Assembly (NCBI GenBank): GCA_019454105.1
Contig: CP075364.1
Coordinates: 186,001-250,000 of the forward strand
Length of the DNA stretch: 64,000 bases
From: Fimbriimonadaceae bacterium
Lineage (GTDB): Bacteria > Armatimonadota > Fimbriimonadia > Fimbriimonadales > Fimbriimonadaceae
Direction: 5' to 3'
The translations under genes were made by a program, and so were the position numbers. The notes beneath the pieces are model-generated. The model had not been told where the DNA came from. It ran no database searches and worked only from the letters and a program-made list of their open reading frames with translations. Numbering within the stretch: position 1 is the first letter of the stretch; the number at the start of each line of letters is the position of its first letter. This document shows positions 48,010-55,225 of the stretch, piece after piece.

Positions 48010-48487
48010 GGGCTTTGTCCGTCACTACTTCAAGAAGACGGCCCTGATCGTAAGTGTAGACCTCGGTCCCTGCCTCTCGAAACAATTCGATCGAAAAGGG
48101 ATCCGGATAGTCTCCCTCGTAGACGACTCGCACGATCCCAGCGTTGATGATCATCTTGGCGCAGGTATTGCAGGGCTGGCATGTCACGTAGATCATCGAG
48201 CCTTCGAGGGCCACGCCGATCATGGCGGCCTGAAGAATGGCGTTTTGCTCAGCGTGAAGGGACCGAATGCAGTGCCCCGCCCGCATGCAGCCCTCTGGCC
48301 AATCGTGATCGGCGCCACCCTCCGGACAATGAGGCAAACCTCGAGGCGCCCCGTTGTAGCCTGTGGCGAGGATCCGACGATCGCGGACGACGACAGCCCC
48401 GACTTGACGCCGAGGGCAGGTCGCCCGTGTTTTCACCAGGTGGGCGATCTGTATGAAATAGGTGTCCCAGCTTGGGCGCTCGACCAT
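47999..48487 (-). CDS. dCMP deaminase (ComEB-like)
   Basis: 162 residues. It deaminates dCMP to dUMP for dTTP supply. The zinc site is SLHAEQNAILQAA (His and catalytic Glu) and TCQPCNTCAKMI (two Cys). The CPRRQVGAVVVRD, TGYNGAPRGLPHC and an extra Cys/His cluster before the HAE motif are typical of bacterial dCMP deaminases. It lies 22 bases after nusG. Confidence 0.93.
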   Translation of the reverse strand: MVERPSWDTYFIQIAHLVKTRATCPRRQVGAVVVRDRRILATGYNGAPRGLPHCPEGGADHDWPEGCMRAGHCIRSLHAEQNAILQAAMIGVALEGSMIYVTCQPCNTCAKMIINAGIVRVVYEGDYPDPFSIELFREAGTEVYTYDQGRLLEVVTDKAHVD

Positions 48488-48509
48488 CAGGCCCGGTCCG
48501 CTTCGGCCG

Positions 48510-49037
48510 TCACATCTTCTCGACTTGGGTGAAGTCGAGCTCGACGGGAGTATCTCGGCCGAAGATGGAGATGAGGACTTTGAGCTTCTCCTTCTCAGCG
48601 TTGACTTCTTCGATCTTGCCGGTGTAGTCGATAAACGGGCCGTCGATGACCCTGATGACCTCGCCTTTGTCGAAGGCGACGCGCGGGGCCTCCTTGCTCG
48701 CCTCCAGGTTCTTCATGATTCGACGGACCTCGTACTCCTCCATCGGAATGGGGCGGTTGCCGCTCTGGACGAAACCGGTGACGCCAGACGTGTTCTTGAC
48801 GAGCTTGTAAGTCTCGTCGGTCAGGTTCATCTCGACCAGGATGTAACCAGGGAACACCTTGCGCTCGACTGTCACTCGCTTGCCGGCGCGGATCGCGAGT
48901 TCTTGCTCAGTCGGGATGAGGATCGAAAAGAGGTCGAGTCCCCAAAAGCCATGCACGGTGGCCCGGCGGGTCAGCAGTTCTCTGACTTTGCCTTCATGGC
49001 CGGAGATCGTGTGGACAGCGTACCAAGCTCGAGCCAT
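48510..49037 (-). CDS. nusG: Transcription termination/antitermination factor NusG
   Basis: 175 residues: NGN domain (WYAVHTISGHEGKVRELL, FPGYILVEM, VTGFVQSGNRPIPM) and KOW domain (FDKGEVIRVIDGPFIDYTG). It binds RNA polymerase to suppress pausing and couples to ribosomes or Rho. It follows secE by three bases as usual, but the next gene is dCMP deaminase rather than rplK. Confidence 0.97.
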   Translation of the reverse strand: MARAWYAVHTISGHEGKVRELLTRRATVHGFWGLDLFSILIPTEQELAIRAGKRVTVERKVFPGYILVEMNLTDETYKLVKNTSGVTGFVQSGNRPIPMEEYEVRRIMKNLEASKEAPRVAFDKGEVIRVIDGPFIDYTGKIEEVNAEKEKLKVLISIFGRDTPVELDFTQVEKM

Positions 49038-49040
49038 GTG

Positions 49041-49277
49041 TCAGACCCCGATCCCGATCAGTTTGAGGAACACCTCAAAGGCGATGGAAAGCCCGAACAG
49101 CAGAAGGGTGATCATGATGCAGACGCCCAAGACGGTGCCAGTGAGGCGAGTCGCCTCGCTGGGTGTGGGCCAAGTGACGTGCCGCATCTCGCGCACAACC
49201 TCTCGAACGTATCCGGCTGGCCCTCCTCGGTACTTCTTCATCCGAGGCAATGGGACGTGGGTCTGCGGTTTGCTCAT
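49041..49277 (-). CDS. secE: Preprotein translocase subunit SecE
   Basis: 78 residues with one C-terminal membrane helix (VCIMITLLLFGLSIAFEVFL) after the conserved amphipathic part REVVREMRHVTWPTPSEATRLT, the standard SecE pattern. TAGAAT (49314-49319 on the minus strand) is a possible -10 37 bases upstream. Confidence 0.95.
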   Translation of the reverse strand: MSKPQTHVPLPRMKKYRGGPAGYVREVVREMRHVTWPTPSEATRLTGTVLGVCIMITLLLFGLSIAFEVFLKLIGIGV

Positions 49278-49350
49278 TTTCAGCGCTCCCCGACCTTCAG
49301 GAACGCTTTCGCCATTCTAGGGCCGTTGGGGACGTAGGGATCTTACCCAC

Positions 49351-49372
49351 GCCCACAGTCGCTTCAGTGGGC
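49351..49372 (-). terminator. Hairpin downstream of greA
   Basis: GCCCAC (49351-49356) and GTGGGC (49367-49372) form a six-base-pair stem eight bases after the greA stop. There is no T-run, so it is a weak terminator candidate. Confidence 0.3.
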
Positions 49373-49380
49373 CATCCCTG

Positions 49381-49878
49381 TCACTTGGTGATCTTGGCGA
49401 TTTTGTAGCGAAGGACGCCGGCTGGAGCCTCAAACTCAGCGATTTCACCGACTTTGCATCCCATCAGGGCTTGACCCATCGGAGACTCTTCGCTGATCAG
49501 GTCGGCGTCCGGATCGGCCTCGACGGTCGTCACCATGCGGACACTGAACTCGACGCTGCGCTCGGCATCTTGGACGTGCACGACTGAGCCAAGACCAACC
49601 CGCTCGGTCGGGATCTGGGCGGCATCCAGGATCTCGGAGTTCGAAAAAACTGTCCGAAGGTGGTTGATCCTCTCTTCGACGATGGCTTGCTCTTGTTTGA
49701 CCTCGTCAAGCTCGTTGTTGTCTTCGCTGAACTCTCCGTGGTCTTTGCTTTCCCGGATGCGCTCGGCGATTTCGGCCCGCTTGACCATGGTCAAGTGATT
49801 GAGCTCCTCTTGGAGCCTCTTGTGCCCTTCCGGTGTCAAAAGGATGGGCTGCGACTGTTCGAGTTCCAGTTCTTCCAT
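49381..49878 (-). CDS. greA: Transcription elongation factor GreA
   Basis: 165 residues: N-terminal coiled coil and C-terminal FKBP-like domain. GreA stimulates RNA cleavage by backtracked RNA polymerase. The coiled-coil tip reads DHGEFSEDNNELDEVKQEQ, where most GreA have GDLSENAEY; the first acidic residue is Glu instead of Asp, and the second Glu is kept. The C-terminus has EESPMGQALMGCKVGE. TACAAT (49897-49902, minus) lies 18 bases before the ATG. Confidence 0.95.
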   Translation of the reverse strand: MEELELEQSQPILLTPEGHKRLQEELNHLTMVKRAEIAERIRESKDHGEFSEDNNELDEVKQEQAIVEERINHLRTVFSNSEILDAAQIPTERVGLGSVVHVQDAERSVEFSVRMVTTVEADPDADLISEESPMGQALMGCKVGEIAEFEAPAGVLRYKIAKITK

Positions 49879-49896
49879 GGCGGTCAGAGGCGGGCG

Positions 49897-49902
49897 ATTG
49901 TA
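49897..49902 (-). promoter_or_regulatory. Candidate -10 (TACAAT) for greA
   Basis: TACAAT on the minus strand, 18 bases before the greA start. The -35 region has no clear TTGACA. Confidence 0.35.
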
Positions 49903-50013
49903 GCACGGTCAGCCAGGTTGGTACTGGGCTGAATACTTCAAGACGTTCTGTCTGATTGATCCGTTTCACGTCGCGAACCGTCGCCCTATCGGTCCAGGTA
50001 CCTTGCAGGAACC

Positions 50014-50718
50014 TTGAAGAGCCTATTGACCTGCGCGATCCTGGTTGCCGCGGTCGTGAGCTGGTCCCAGTCTGAGTTCGATTTGGAGCCGCCTCAAGTG
50101 ACAGTGACTGTGACCGAGCACCCGACGACGGCCGAAATGGTGGAAGTCACGGTCCTCCATCCCGATTATCCGGCAGAACTCCTCAAACAGCAAGCGGAGG
50201 CCATTGGTCGGAACGCGGGCTCTGATTCGCGCGGGATCGCCGTCTTCAAGGCCGGGTCGAACGAAAGAATCCGGTTCCTCAAGGCCCGCTTCGCCACCGA
50301 CAACCTGATCGATCGCAAGAGCTCGACCTTATGGTTGGATCCGATCGTCAAAGCCTTCCTCGGTGCGCCTGATCCTTTCACGGTCACGTCGCTGCTGGTC
50401 ATCTTCGACGGTGAGAAGCCGGTCTCGGGCAAGACCTTGCAAGACTTCGCCTCGAAAGGTGTCGAACTCACGGCCAAGAGCCACGAGTCACCAAGGGCCG
50501 TCGAGTATCGGATCGTCGTGAAGTCGCAGGATCCGCGGTTGGTCTCGATCCCCAAGGAGCATGTGGCCAAGGTGCGGCCCGAGTCCAGCGGCAAGGTCTC
50601 TCCCGGCCCTCAGCCGACAGTGGTCGCTCTTCTTGCCCTGGCAGGCTTGGCAGGGGTCGCCTTGGTATACTTCCTCGTCTCCTCCAGGCAGGGCACCAAG
50701 CGCTCCGGAGGAGCCTAG
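50014..50718 (+). CDS. Membrane-anchored exported protein, unknown function
   Basis: 234 residues from a TTG at 50014 with GCAGGA four bases upstream. It has an N-terminal signal (LLTCAILVAAVVSWSQS) and a C-terminal membrane helix (TVVALLALAGLAGVALVYFLV) followed by a basic tail, so the body is probably extracytoplasmic and held at the membrane. The body contains VTVTVTEHPTTAEMVEVTVL and a strand-rich region. No family recognised. It stops 13 bases before pilT, which suggests a link to pilus function or at least cotranscription. Confidence 0.65.
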   Translation: MKSLLTCAILVAAVVSWSQSEFDLEPPQVTVTVTEHPTTAEMVEVTVLHPDYPAELLKQQAEAIGRNAGSDSRGIAVFKAGSNERIRFLKARFATDNLIDRKSSTLWLDPIVKAFLGAPDPFTVTSLLVIFDGEKPVSGKTLQDFASKGVELTAKSHESPRAVEYRIVVKSQDPRLVSIPKEHVAKVRPESSGKVSPGPQPTVVALLALAGLAGVALVYFLVSSRQGTKRSGGA

Positions 50719-50731
50719 AAGGACCTGACGC

Positions 50732-51811
50732 ATGATCGATGCTTCGACTCTCGACATTCGCCAACTTATTGAAGCAGGGTTCGAGGCCGCGGCTTCGGAC
50801 GTCATGATCAAAGCTGGCCACAAGCCGACCATGAAGCAGTTCAGTGCGATCCAGCCGCTGCCCGGCGATTGGCCTGTTCTCGAAGAAGAGACCATCGAGA
50901 GGATGCTGTTCTCGGTCATGAGCGAACGTCAAAAGCGAAAGTTCGACGCGACGAACGAAATGGATCTGGCGTTCAAACTTGAAGGAAAGTGCCGGGTCAG
51001 GACGAACGTCTATCGCCAAAGGGGCTCCGTGGCCTCGGTCATGCGCATCATCCCCACGAGGATCCGAACCCTTGAGGAGTTAGGCTTGCCGACCGTCCTC
51101 GCGGAGCAGACCAAGCACCGGCAAGGGCTGATCCTGTGCACCGGGCCGACAGGGTCCGGTAAGACGACGACGCTCTCGGCCCTCATTGACATCATCAACT
51201 CGTCGCGGCCGGTCCACATCGTCACGATCGAGGACCCGCTCGAGATCGAGCACGTCGACAAACAAGGCTACGTGAGCCAGCGTGAAGTCGGCATGGACAC
51301 CGAAGACTTTATGCCCGCGCTCAGGGCCGTTGTCCGCGAAGCCCCCGATGTGATCCTCATTGGTGAGATGCGGGACACGGTGACCATGAACGCAGCCTTG
51401 CAGGCCGGTGAGACGGGCCACTTGGTCTTCTCGACTGTCCACACGGCCAGCGCCTATGAGACGCTCGACCGCATCATCAACATGTTCCCCCCGCACGAGA
51501 AAGTGCACCTCTGTCAGCGCTTGGCGAACTCGCTCCGGGCCATCATCGCCCAGAAGCTGGTGCCGCGCGCCGATGGCAACGGTCGCGTCGTCGTGGCCGA
51601 GATCCTCATCTGTACTCCGACCGTATCGAAAGCGATCGAGGACGGCCACTTCGGCGACCTCTACCACCTGATGAACGAGGGCGGATTCTGGGGCATGCAG
51701 ACAATGAACCAGAACCTGGCCAGATACGTCAAGGCTGGCATCATCGCCGAGGAAGTGGCGCTCAACTACGCAGGAATTGTCTCGGAACTCAAGCAAATGT
51801 TGCGGCGTTGA
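50732..51811 (+). CDS. pilT: Type IV pilus retraction ATPase PilT
   Basis: 359 residues, the usual PilT size. Walker A GPTGSGKT (138-145), Asp box VTIEDPLEIEH, Walker B DVILIGEMRD, His box ETGHLVFSTVHT, and the AIRNLIRE-like region is less conserved at the C-terminus (GGFWGMQTMNQNLA). The N-terminal PAS-like domain begins ASDVMIKAGHKPT. PilT powers pilus depolymerisation and twitching. AAGGA precedes the ATG. pilB, pilC and pilM-Q are not in the window. Confidence 0.94.
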   Translation: MIDASTLDIRQLIEAGFEAAASDVMIKAGHKPTMKQFSAIQPLPGDWPVLEEETIERMLFSVMSERQKRKFDATNEMDLAFKLEGKCRVRTNVYRQRGSVASVMRIIPTRIRTLEELGLPTVLAEQTKHRQGLILCTGPTGSGKTTTLSALIDIINSSRPVHIVTIEDPLEIEHVDKQGYVSQREVGMDTEDFMPALRAVVREAPDVILIGEMRDTVTMNAALQAGETGHLVFSTVHTASAYETLDRIINMFPPHEKVHLCQRLANSLRAIIAQKLVPRADGNGRVVVAEILICTPTVSKAIEDGHFGDLYHLMNEGGFWGMQTMNQNLARYVKAGIIAEEVALNYAGIVSELKQMLRR

Positions 51812-51861
51812 GCGCCAGTTCTCGATAGTTTTTCTGCCATGTGGGCAAGTACACTGCCCCC

Positions 51862-52542
51862 GTGGACTTTCTGCTGATCCTGCTCGGTTTGTCGCAAGTC
51901 TCAAATGGGGACGAGCCCCTGTATCTGATGCCAGCGGACTTCGCACCGGCACAAGTCTCCGTTCCAGTGCGGCTCGTGGTCGGCCAATCGCCGGTGCCCT
52001 GGTCGAGCGCCCCGGCGTCTTATCTCTTCGTCAAGACTACGAGTACTCAAGAGAACCAAGATGACGCCGCTTCTTGGATCGCTTCCGACGGCACGTTTGT
52101 CGCCCCCCTCGTCGGGGGCGGGCCAGCCATGATCGGAGTCGATTTCCGGCCGCGCACGGTTCGCGGAAAGACAGTCCACCGTACGGCAGTGACCCTCGTC
52201 CGTGGACGAATGGACGGCAATCAGCCCGACGGGGCCGTGACGACTTCGCGGTCTGGTTTGACGGCCGAGATCCGGCCCATGATCGATCCGACCAGGTTCC
52301 AGGGGGGCGACCTCGCCTTTCGAGTCTATGCAGGAGGAGAAGCTGCCGAATCGGGGACGCTGTTGGCGGTCTCCGCGTCCGGCAAAAGGGCCACCGTCAC
52401 TCTGGATCCCAAGGGTTTCGGACACTTTACGCCACAAGAGAGGGGCCTCTGGAAGCTGACCTTCAAGACTGAGCGGGGTGGATCGGCCTACGTAGCGACG
52501 CTCACTTTCAAACTGCCCACGGCCCAGGAGGGCAAGCCGTGA
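51862..52542 (+). CDS. Secreted beta-sandwich protein, possibly DUF4198-like
   Basis: About 226 residues with a short signal peptide (FLLILLGLSQVSNG). The C-terminal half, GGDLAFRVYAGGEAAESGTL, then VTLDPKGFGHFTPQERGLWKLTF, resembles DUF4198-type periplasmic domains in order of strands. I used the GTG at 51862; TACACT (51850-51855) ends six bases before it. A GTG at 51841 in frame would add seven residues. It overlaps the next gene as GTGA. Confidence 0.6.
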   Translation: MDFLLILLGLSQVSNGDEPLYLMPADFAPAQVSVPVRLVVGQSPVPWSSAPASYLFVKTTSTQENQDDAASWIASDGTFVAPLVGGGPAMIGVDFRPRTVRGKTVHRTAVTLVRGRMDGNQPDGAVTTSRSGLTAEIRPMIDPTRFQGGDLAFRVYAGGEAAESGTLLAVSASGKRATVTLDPKGFGHFTPQERGLWKLTFKTERGGSAYVATLTFKLPTAQEGKP

Positions 52543-54611
52543 GACCGTTCGTTGCTCTGGCCCTCTTGCCGGGACTGGCTCTGGCCCAGAACTGGCAGGA
52601 ACTCGGCCCGTCTCCCATCGCAGGCGGATTCACCGGCCGGGTCTCGGCCCTGGCGGTCAGCCACATTGATCCCAACAAATATTATGTTGGAGGGGCGGAC
52701 GGAGGTGTCTGGCTGACGACCAACGGCGGCTCGACATGGAAGCCTCTTACCGACCAGCAGTCGACGAGCGCCGTTGGCGCCATTGCGCTCGATCCTGGCA
52801 ATGACGAAGTCATTTACGTCGGTACGGGCGAGGCGAACTATGCGAACCACTCCCGCTATGGGCTTGGTATGCTGAAGTCCACGGACGGAGGCAAGACATG
52901 GGCGCTCTTGGGACAAAGCGTCTTTGCTGGAAGGACGTTCAGCAAGATCGCGATCGACCCGACAAGTCCTCAGACCGTCTATGCGGCCATCGCCGCGGCC
53001 GGGGGCTTTCCTGAACTCGCGGCGGCGAAAGGGCACCCCCTCGCGAGCGGCCCGCTCGGCGTCTTCAAGTCGACGGACGGCGGTCAGACTTGGGCTCATC
53101 TGACAGGGCTCCCTCAGGAGGCCTGCACCGACATTGCCTTGGTTCCCGGCGCCCCGAACGTTCTGTACGCGGCCATCGGCAGGCCGTTCGGATCGGCATC
53201 GAACGGGATCTATCGGTCAGTCAACGGCGGCACGACCTGGTCCAAGCTTGGCGGAGGGTTGCCGACGGCCAACGTCGGGCGGATCAGTGTGGCGAGCTCG
53301 GCAAGCGACCCGAACCGGGTCTACGCGCTCTTCGTCAGGAACGCTGACGCGAACGGTGGCGGCGCCTCGACCTTGGGCGGCTATCGGTCTGACAATCAAG
53401 GCGACACCTGGACGAGCGTGCCTGTCGGCAGCTTCCAATCGAGCTACGGGTGGTTCCTGTGCGCTGTGGGGGTCAAGCCCACGAATGCTGATGTGGCGGT
53501 CTTCGCCGGTCTCTCGCTCATTCGAACGAGCAACGCGGGGGGAAGTTTCTCGACGATCACGACCCCTCACGTCGACCATCACGCGATCGCTTGGGACGCC
53601 AGCGGGCGGCTCGTCGTCGGTTCGGACGGCGGGGTCTTCCGCTCGACGAACGACGGGACGAGTTGGACGAACTTGAACACGGGACTGGGCATCTGCCAGT
53701 TCTATGCCGCGCTCTCGCTTCACCCGGACGACCCCAACGTCGTCATAGGGGGCCTCCAGGACAATGGGACAGTCGTGCGGAACGCCCAAACCCGGACTTG
53801 GGGAAACTACATCGGAGGTGACGGCGGCTACACGGCGCTCGACCAGCTCTTGCCTTCGCGCGCCTTCGCCCAGTTCCAAGGGTCCGGCAACCTCTATCGC
53901 ACCAGCAACGGTGGGTCTGCCTGGTCGTTCTCGGGCTCGGGAATTTCGAACACTGACAGGAACGCCTTCTTCTCCCCGGTCGAGATTGACCCGACGACCT
54001 CGAACCGTATCTTGGCCGCCACCTACCGGATTTATCGAAGTACGAACGGGGGGACGTCGTGGACGGCGATCAGCGGAGACGTCTCGAACGGCAGCGGGTC
54101 AGTGCGGGCCTTGGCGATCGCTCCCTCAGATCCCCAGGTCGTCTGGGCGGCGACCAACGATGGGAACGTTTCAAAGTCGGTGGACGGGGGCGTCACGTGG
54201 AGCAAGATGCTCCAAGGCATCCAAGGGTGGCCCCGGGTCACCCGAGAACTCTGGATCGACCCGCAAGACGCGCAGACCGTCTATCTGGCCGTCGCCAGGT
54301 ACGGCCTCGATCAAGTACGGCGAACCAAGAACGGCGGCGTCACCTGGCAGACATTGGACGGCGATCTTCCCGACGTCCCGGTGAACTGCTTGGCGACCTA
54401 TGGTTCGGCGATCATTGCGGGGACGGACGACGGAGTCTGGTGGTCCGTGAACGATGGAGCCCACTGGAGTCGCCTGGCCAGGGGCTTGCCACGAGCTTGC
54501 GTGATCGACATCAAGATCGACTTGGTCCGGAGGCGGTTGGTCGCTGGAACCCAGGGCCGAGGGGCCTGGTGGCTGGCGTTGCCCGCCCCGCCGGGCAAAC
54601 AAGGGACTTGA
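52539..54611 (+). CDS. Secreted multi-Asp-box (BNR/sortilin-like) beta-propeller protein
   Basis: 690 residues with a signal peptide (FVALALLPGLALAQ). About twelve Asp-box motifs (S/T-x-D/N-x-G-x-T/S-W) are spaced along it: TTNGGSTW, STDGGKTW, STDGGQTW, SVNGGTTW, SDNQGDTW, STNDGTSW, TSNGGSAW, STNGGTSW, SVDGGVTW, TKNGGVTW and SVNDGAHW among them. This is the pattern of VPS10/sortilin, GH74-type and photosystem-stability-factor propellers, probably two seven-blade propellers. No sialidase Arg triad or GH74 acids are evident. Substrate unknown. It starts at a GTG overlapping the previous stop. Confidence 0.85.
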   Translation: MRPFVALALLPGLALAQNWQELGPSPIAGGFTGRVSALAVSHIDPNKYYVGGADGGVWLTTNGGSTWKPLTDQQSTSAVGAIALDPGNDEVIYVGTGEANYANHSRYGLGMLKSTDGGKTWALLGQSVFAGRTFSKIAIDPTSPQTVYAAIAAAGGFPELAAAKGHPLASGPLGVFKSTDGGQTWAHLTGLPQEACTDIALVPGAPNVLYAAIGRPFGSASNGIYRSVNGGTTWSKLGGGLPTANVGRISVASSASDPNRVYALFVRNADANGGGASTLGGYRSDNQGDTWTSVPVGSFQSSYGWFLCAVGVKPTNADVAVFAGLSLIRTSNAGGSFSTITTPHVDHHAIAWDASGRLVVGSDGGVFRSTNDGTSWTNLNTGLGICQFYAALSLHPDDPNVVIGGLQDNGTVVRNAQTRTWGNYIGGDGGYTALDQLLPSRAFAQFQGSGNLYRTSNGGSAWSFSGSGISNTDRNAFFSPVEIDPTTSNRILAATYRIYRSTNGGTSWTAISGDVSNGSGSVRALAIAPSDPQVVWAATNDGNVSKSVDGGVTWSKMLQGIQGWPRVTRELWIDPQDAQTVYLAVARYGLDQVRRTKNGGVTWQTLDGDLPDVPVNCLATYGSAIIAGTDDGVWWSVNDGAHWSRLARGLPRACVIDIKIDLVRRRLVAGTQGRGAWWLALPAPPGKQGT

Positions 54612-54617
54612 AACAGA

Positions 54618-54644
54618 CCCGGGCCGCCTGAACGGCGGCCCGGG
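54618..54644. terminator. Bidirectional hairpin between converging genes
   Basis: Perfect 11-base-pair stem CCCGGGCCGCC (54618-54628) and GGCGGCCCGGG (54634-54644) with a five-base loop, between the Asp-box gene (+) and hsp20 (-). T-runs are weak on both sides. Confidence 0.65.
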
Positions 54645-54655
54645 AGGGTCTCGAG

Positions 54656-55102
54656 TCAGTTCTTCTCGAGAGCCTTGACAGGGACTTTGATGGGAGTCGG
54701 CTTTTCCGCGATCACCCTCGGGATCGTCACGGTCACGAACCCGTTGTCGAACGTCGCCTCGACTTGGGAAACGTCGGTCTCCTCGGGGAGACGAATCGAC
54801 CGAGCGAAGGTTCCCGTTGAGATCTCCCGCCGATAAACCTTAGCGTCCTTGTGCTCTTCGTCGAAGCGGAGTTCACCACGGATCGTGAGGATCCCGTTGT
54901 CGATACTGACGTCGACGTTCTCCGGCCTCACGCCAGGAAGGCTGGCGCGAACCAGGATCCGGCCGTCCTTCTCGATGATATCAAGGGGAAGGGAGGTCCC
55001 TTCGGGCACGGAGACCTGGGGTCTGGTGGCGAAGAACGAGTCGAAGATCGAGTTGAAGCGGTCGAATTCAGAAATCGGGTCGAAGATCGGAAGTTTGGTC
55101 AT
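54656..55102 (-). CDS. Hsp20-family small heat-shock protein
   Basis: About 148 residues. The alpha-crystallin domain runs from LPLDIIEKDGRILVRASLPGV through NGILTIRGELRF and GTFARSIRLPEETD to ATFDNGFVTVTIPR; a C-terminal tail PTPIKVPV has the I-x-V anchor. These ATP-independent chaperones hold unfolding proteins. I chose the ATG at 55102 because GGAGG lies eight bases upstream; the ATG at 55123 would start before that site. Confidence 0.93.
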   Translation of the reverse strand: MTKLPIFDPISEFDRFNSIFDSFFATRPQVSVPEGTSLPLDIIEKDGRILVRASLPGVRPENVDVSIDNGILTIRGELRFDEEHKDAKVYRREISTGTFARSIRLPEETDVSQVEATFDNGFVTVTIPRVIAEKPTPIKVPVKALEKN

Positions 55103-55120
55103 TGCTTTCCTCCTACACTC

Positions 55121-55146
55121 CATATAATTGAGCGCAAAGGGCTCAA
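55121..55146 (-). promoter_or_regulatory. Promoter region of hsp20 with inverted repeat
   Basis: TTGAGC (55128-55133) and GCTCAA (55141-55146) form a six-base inverted repeat with seven bases between, just upstream of an AT-rich TTATATG (55121-55127, minus). It is not the CIRCE or HAIR sequence. A second palindrome, AGTCCTAGGACT, lies at 55155-55166. Confidence 0.35.
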
Positions 55147-55191
55147 GATTTCTGAGTCCTAGGACTTATGATGACGAGTCCAGGAGGAGGA

Positions 55192-55213
55192 GCCTGGCCC
55201 CAGTGGGCCAGGC
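55192..55213 (-). terminator. Hairpin downstream of the tricorn protease gene
   Basis: GCCTGGCCC (55192-55200) pairs with GGGCCAGGC (55205-55213) around CAGT, 12 bases after the tricorn stop. No T-run on the minus strand. Confidence 0.55.
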
Positions 55214-55225
55214 TTTGACGAGCGG

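Noticed and set aside
49278-49350. tRNA gene between greA and secE, as in many genomes
   Set aside because: No cloverleaf, T-loop GTTC or CCA end is visible on either strand.
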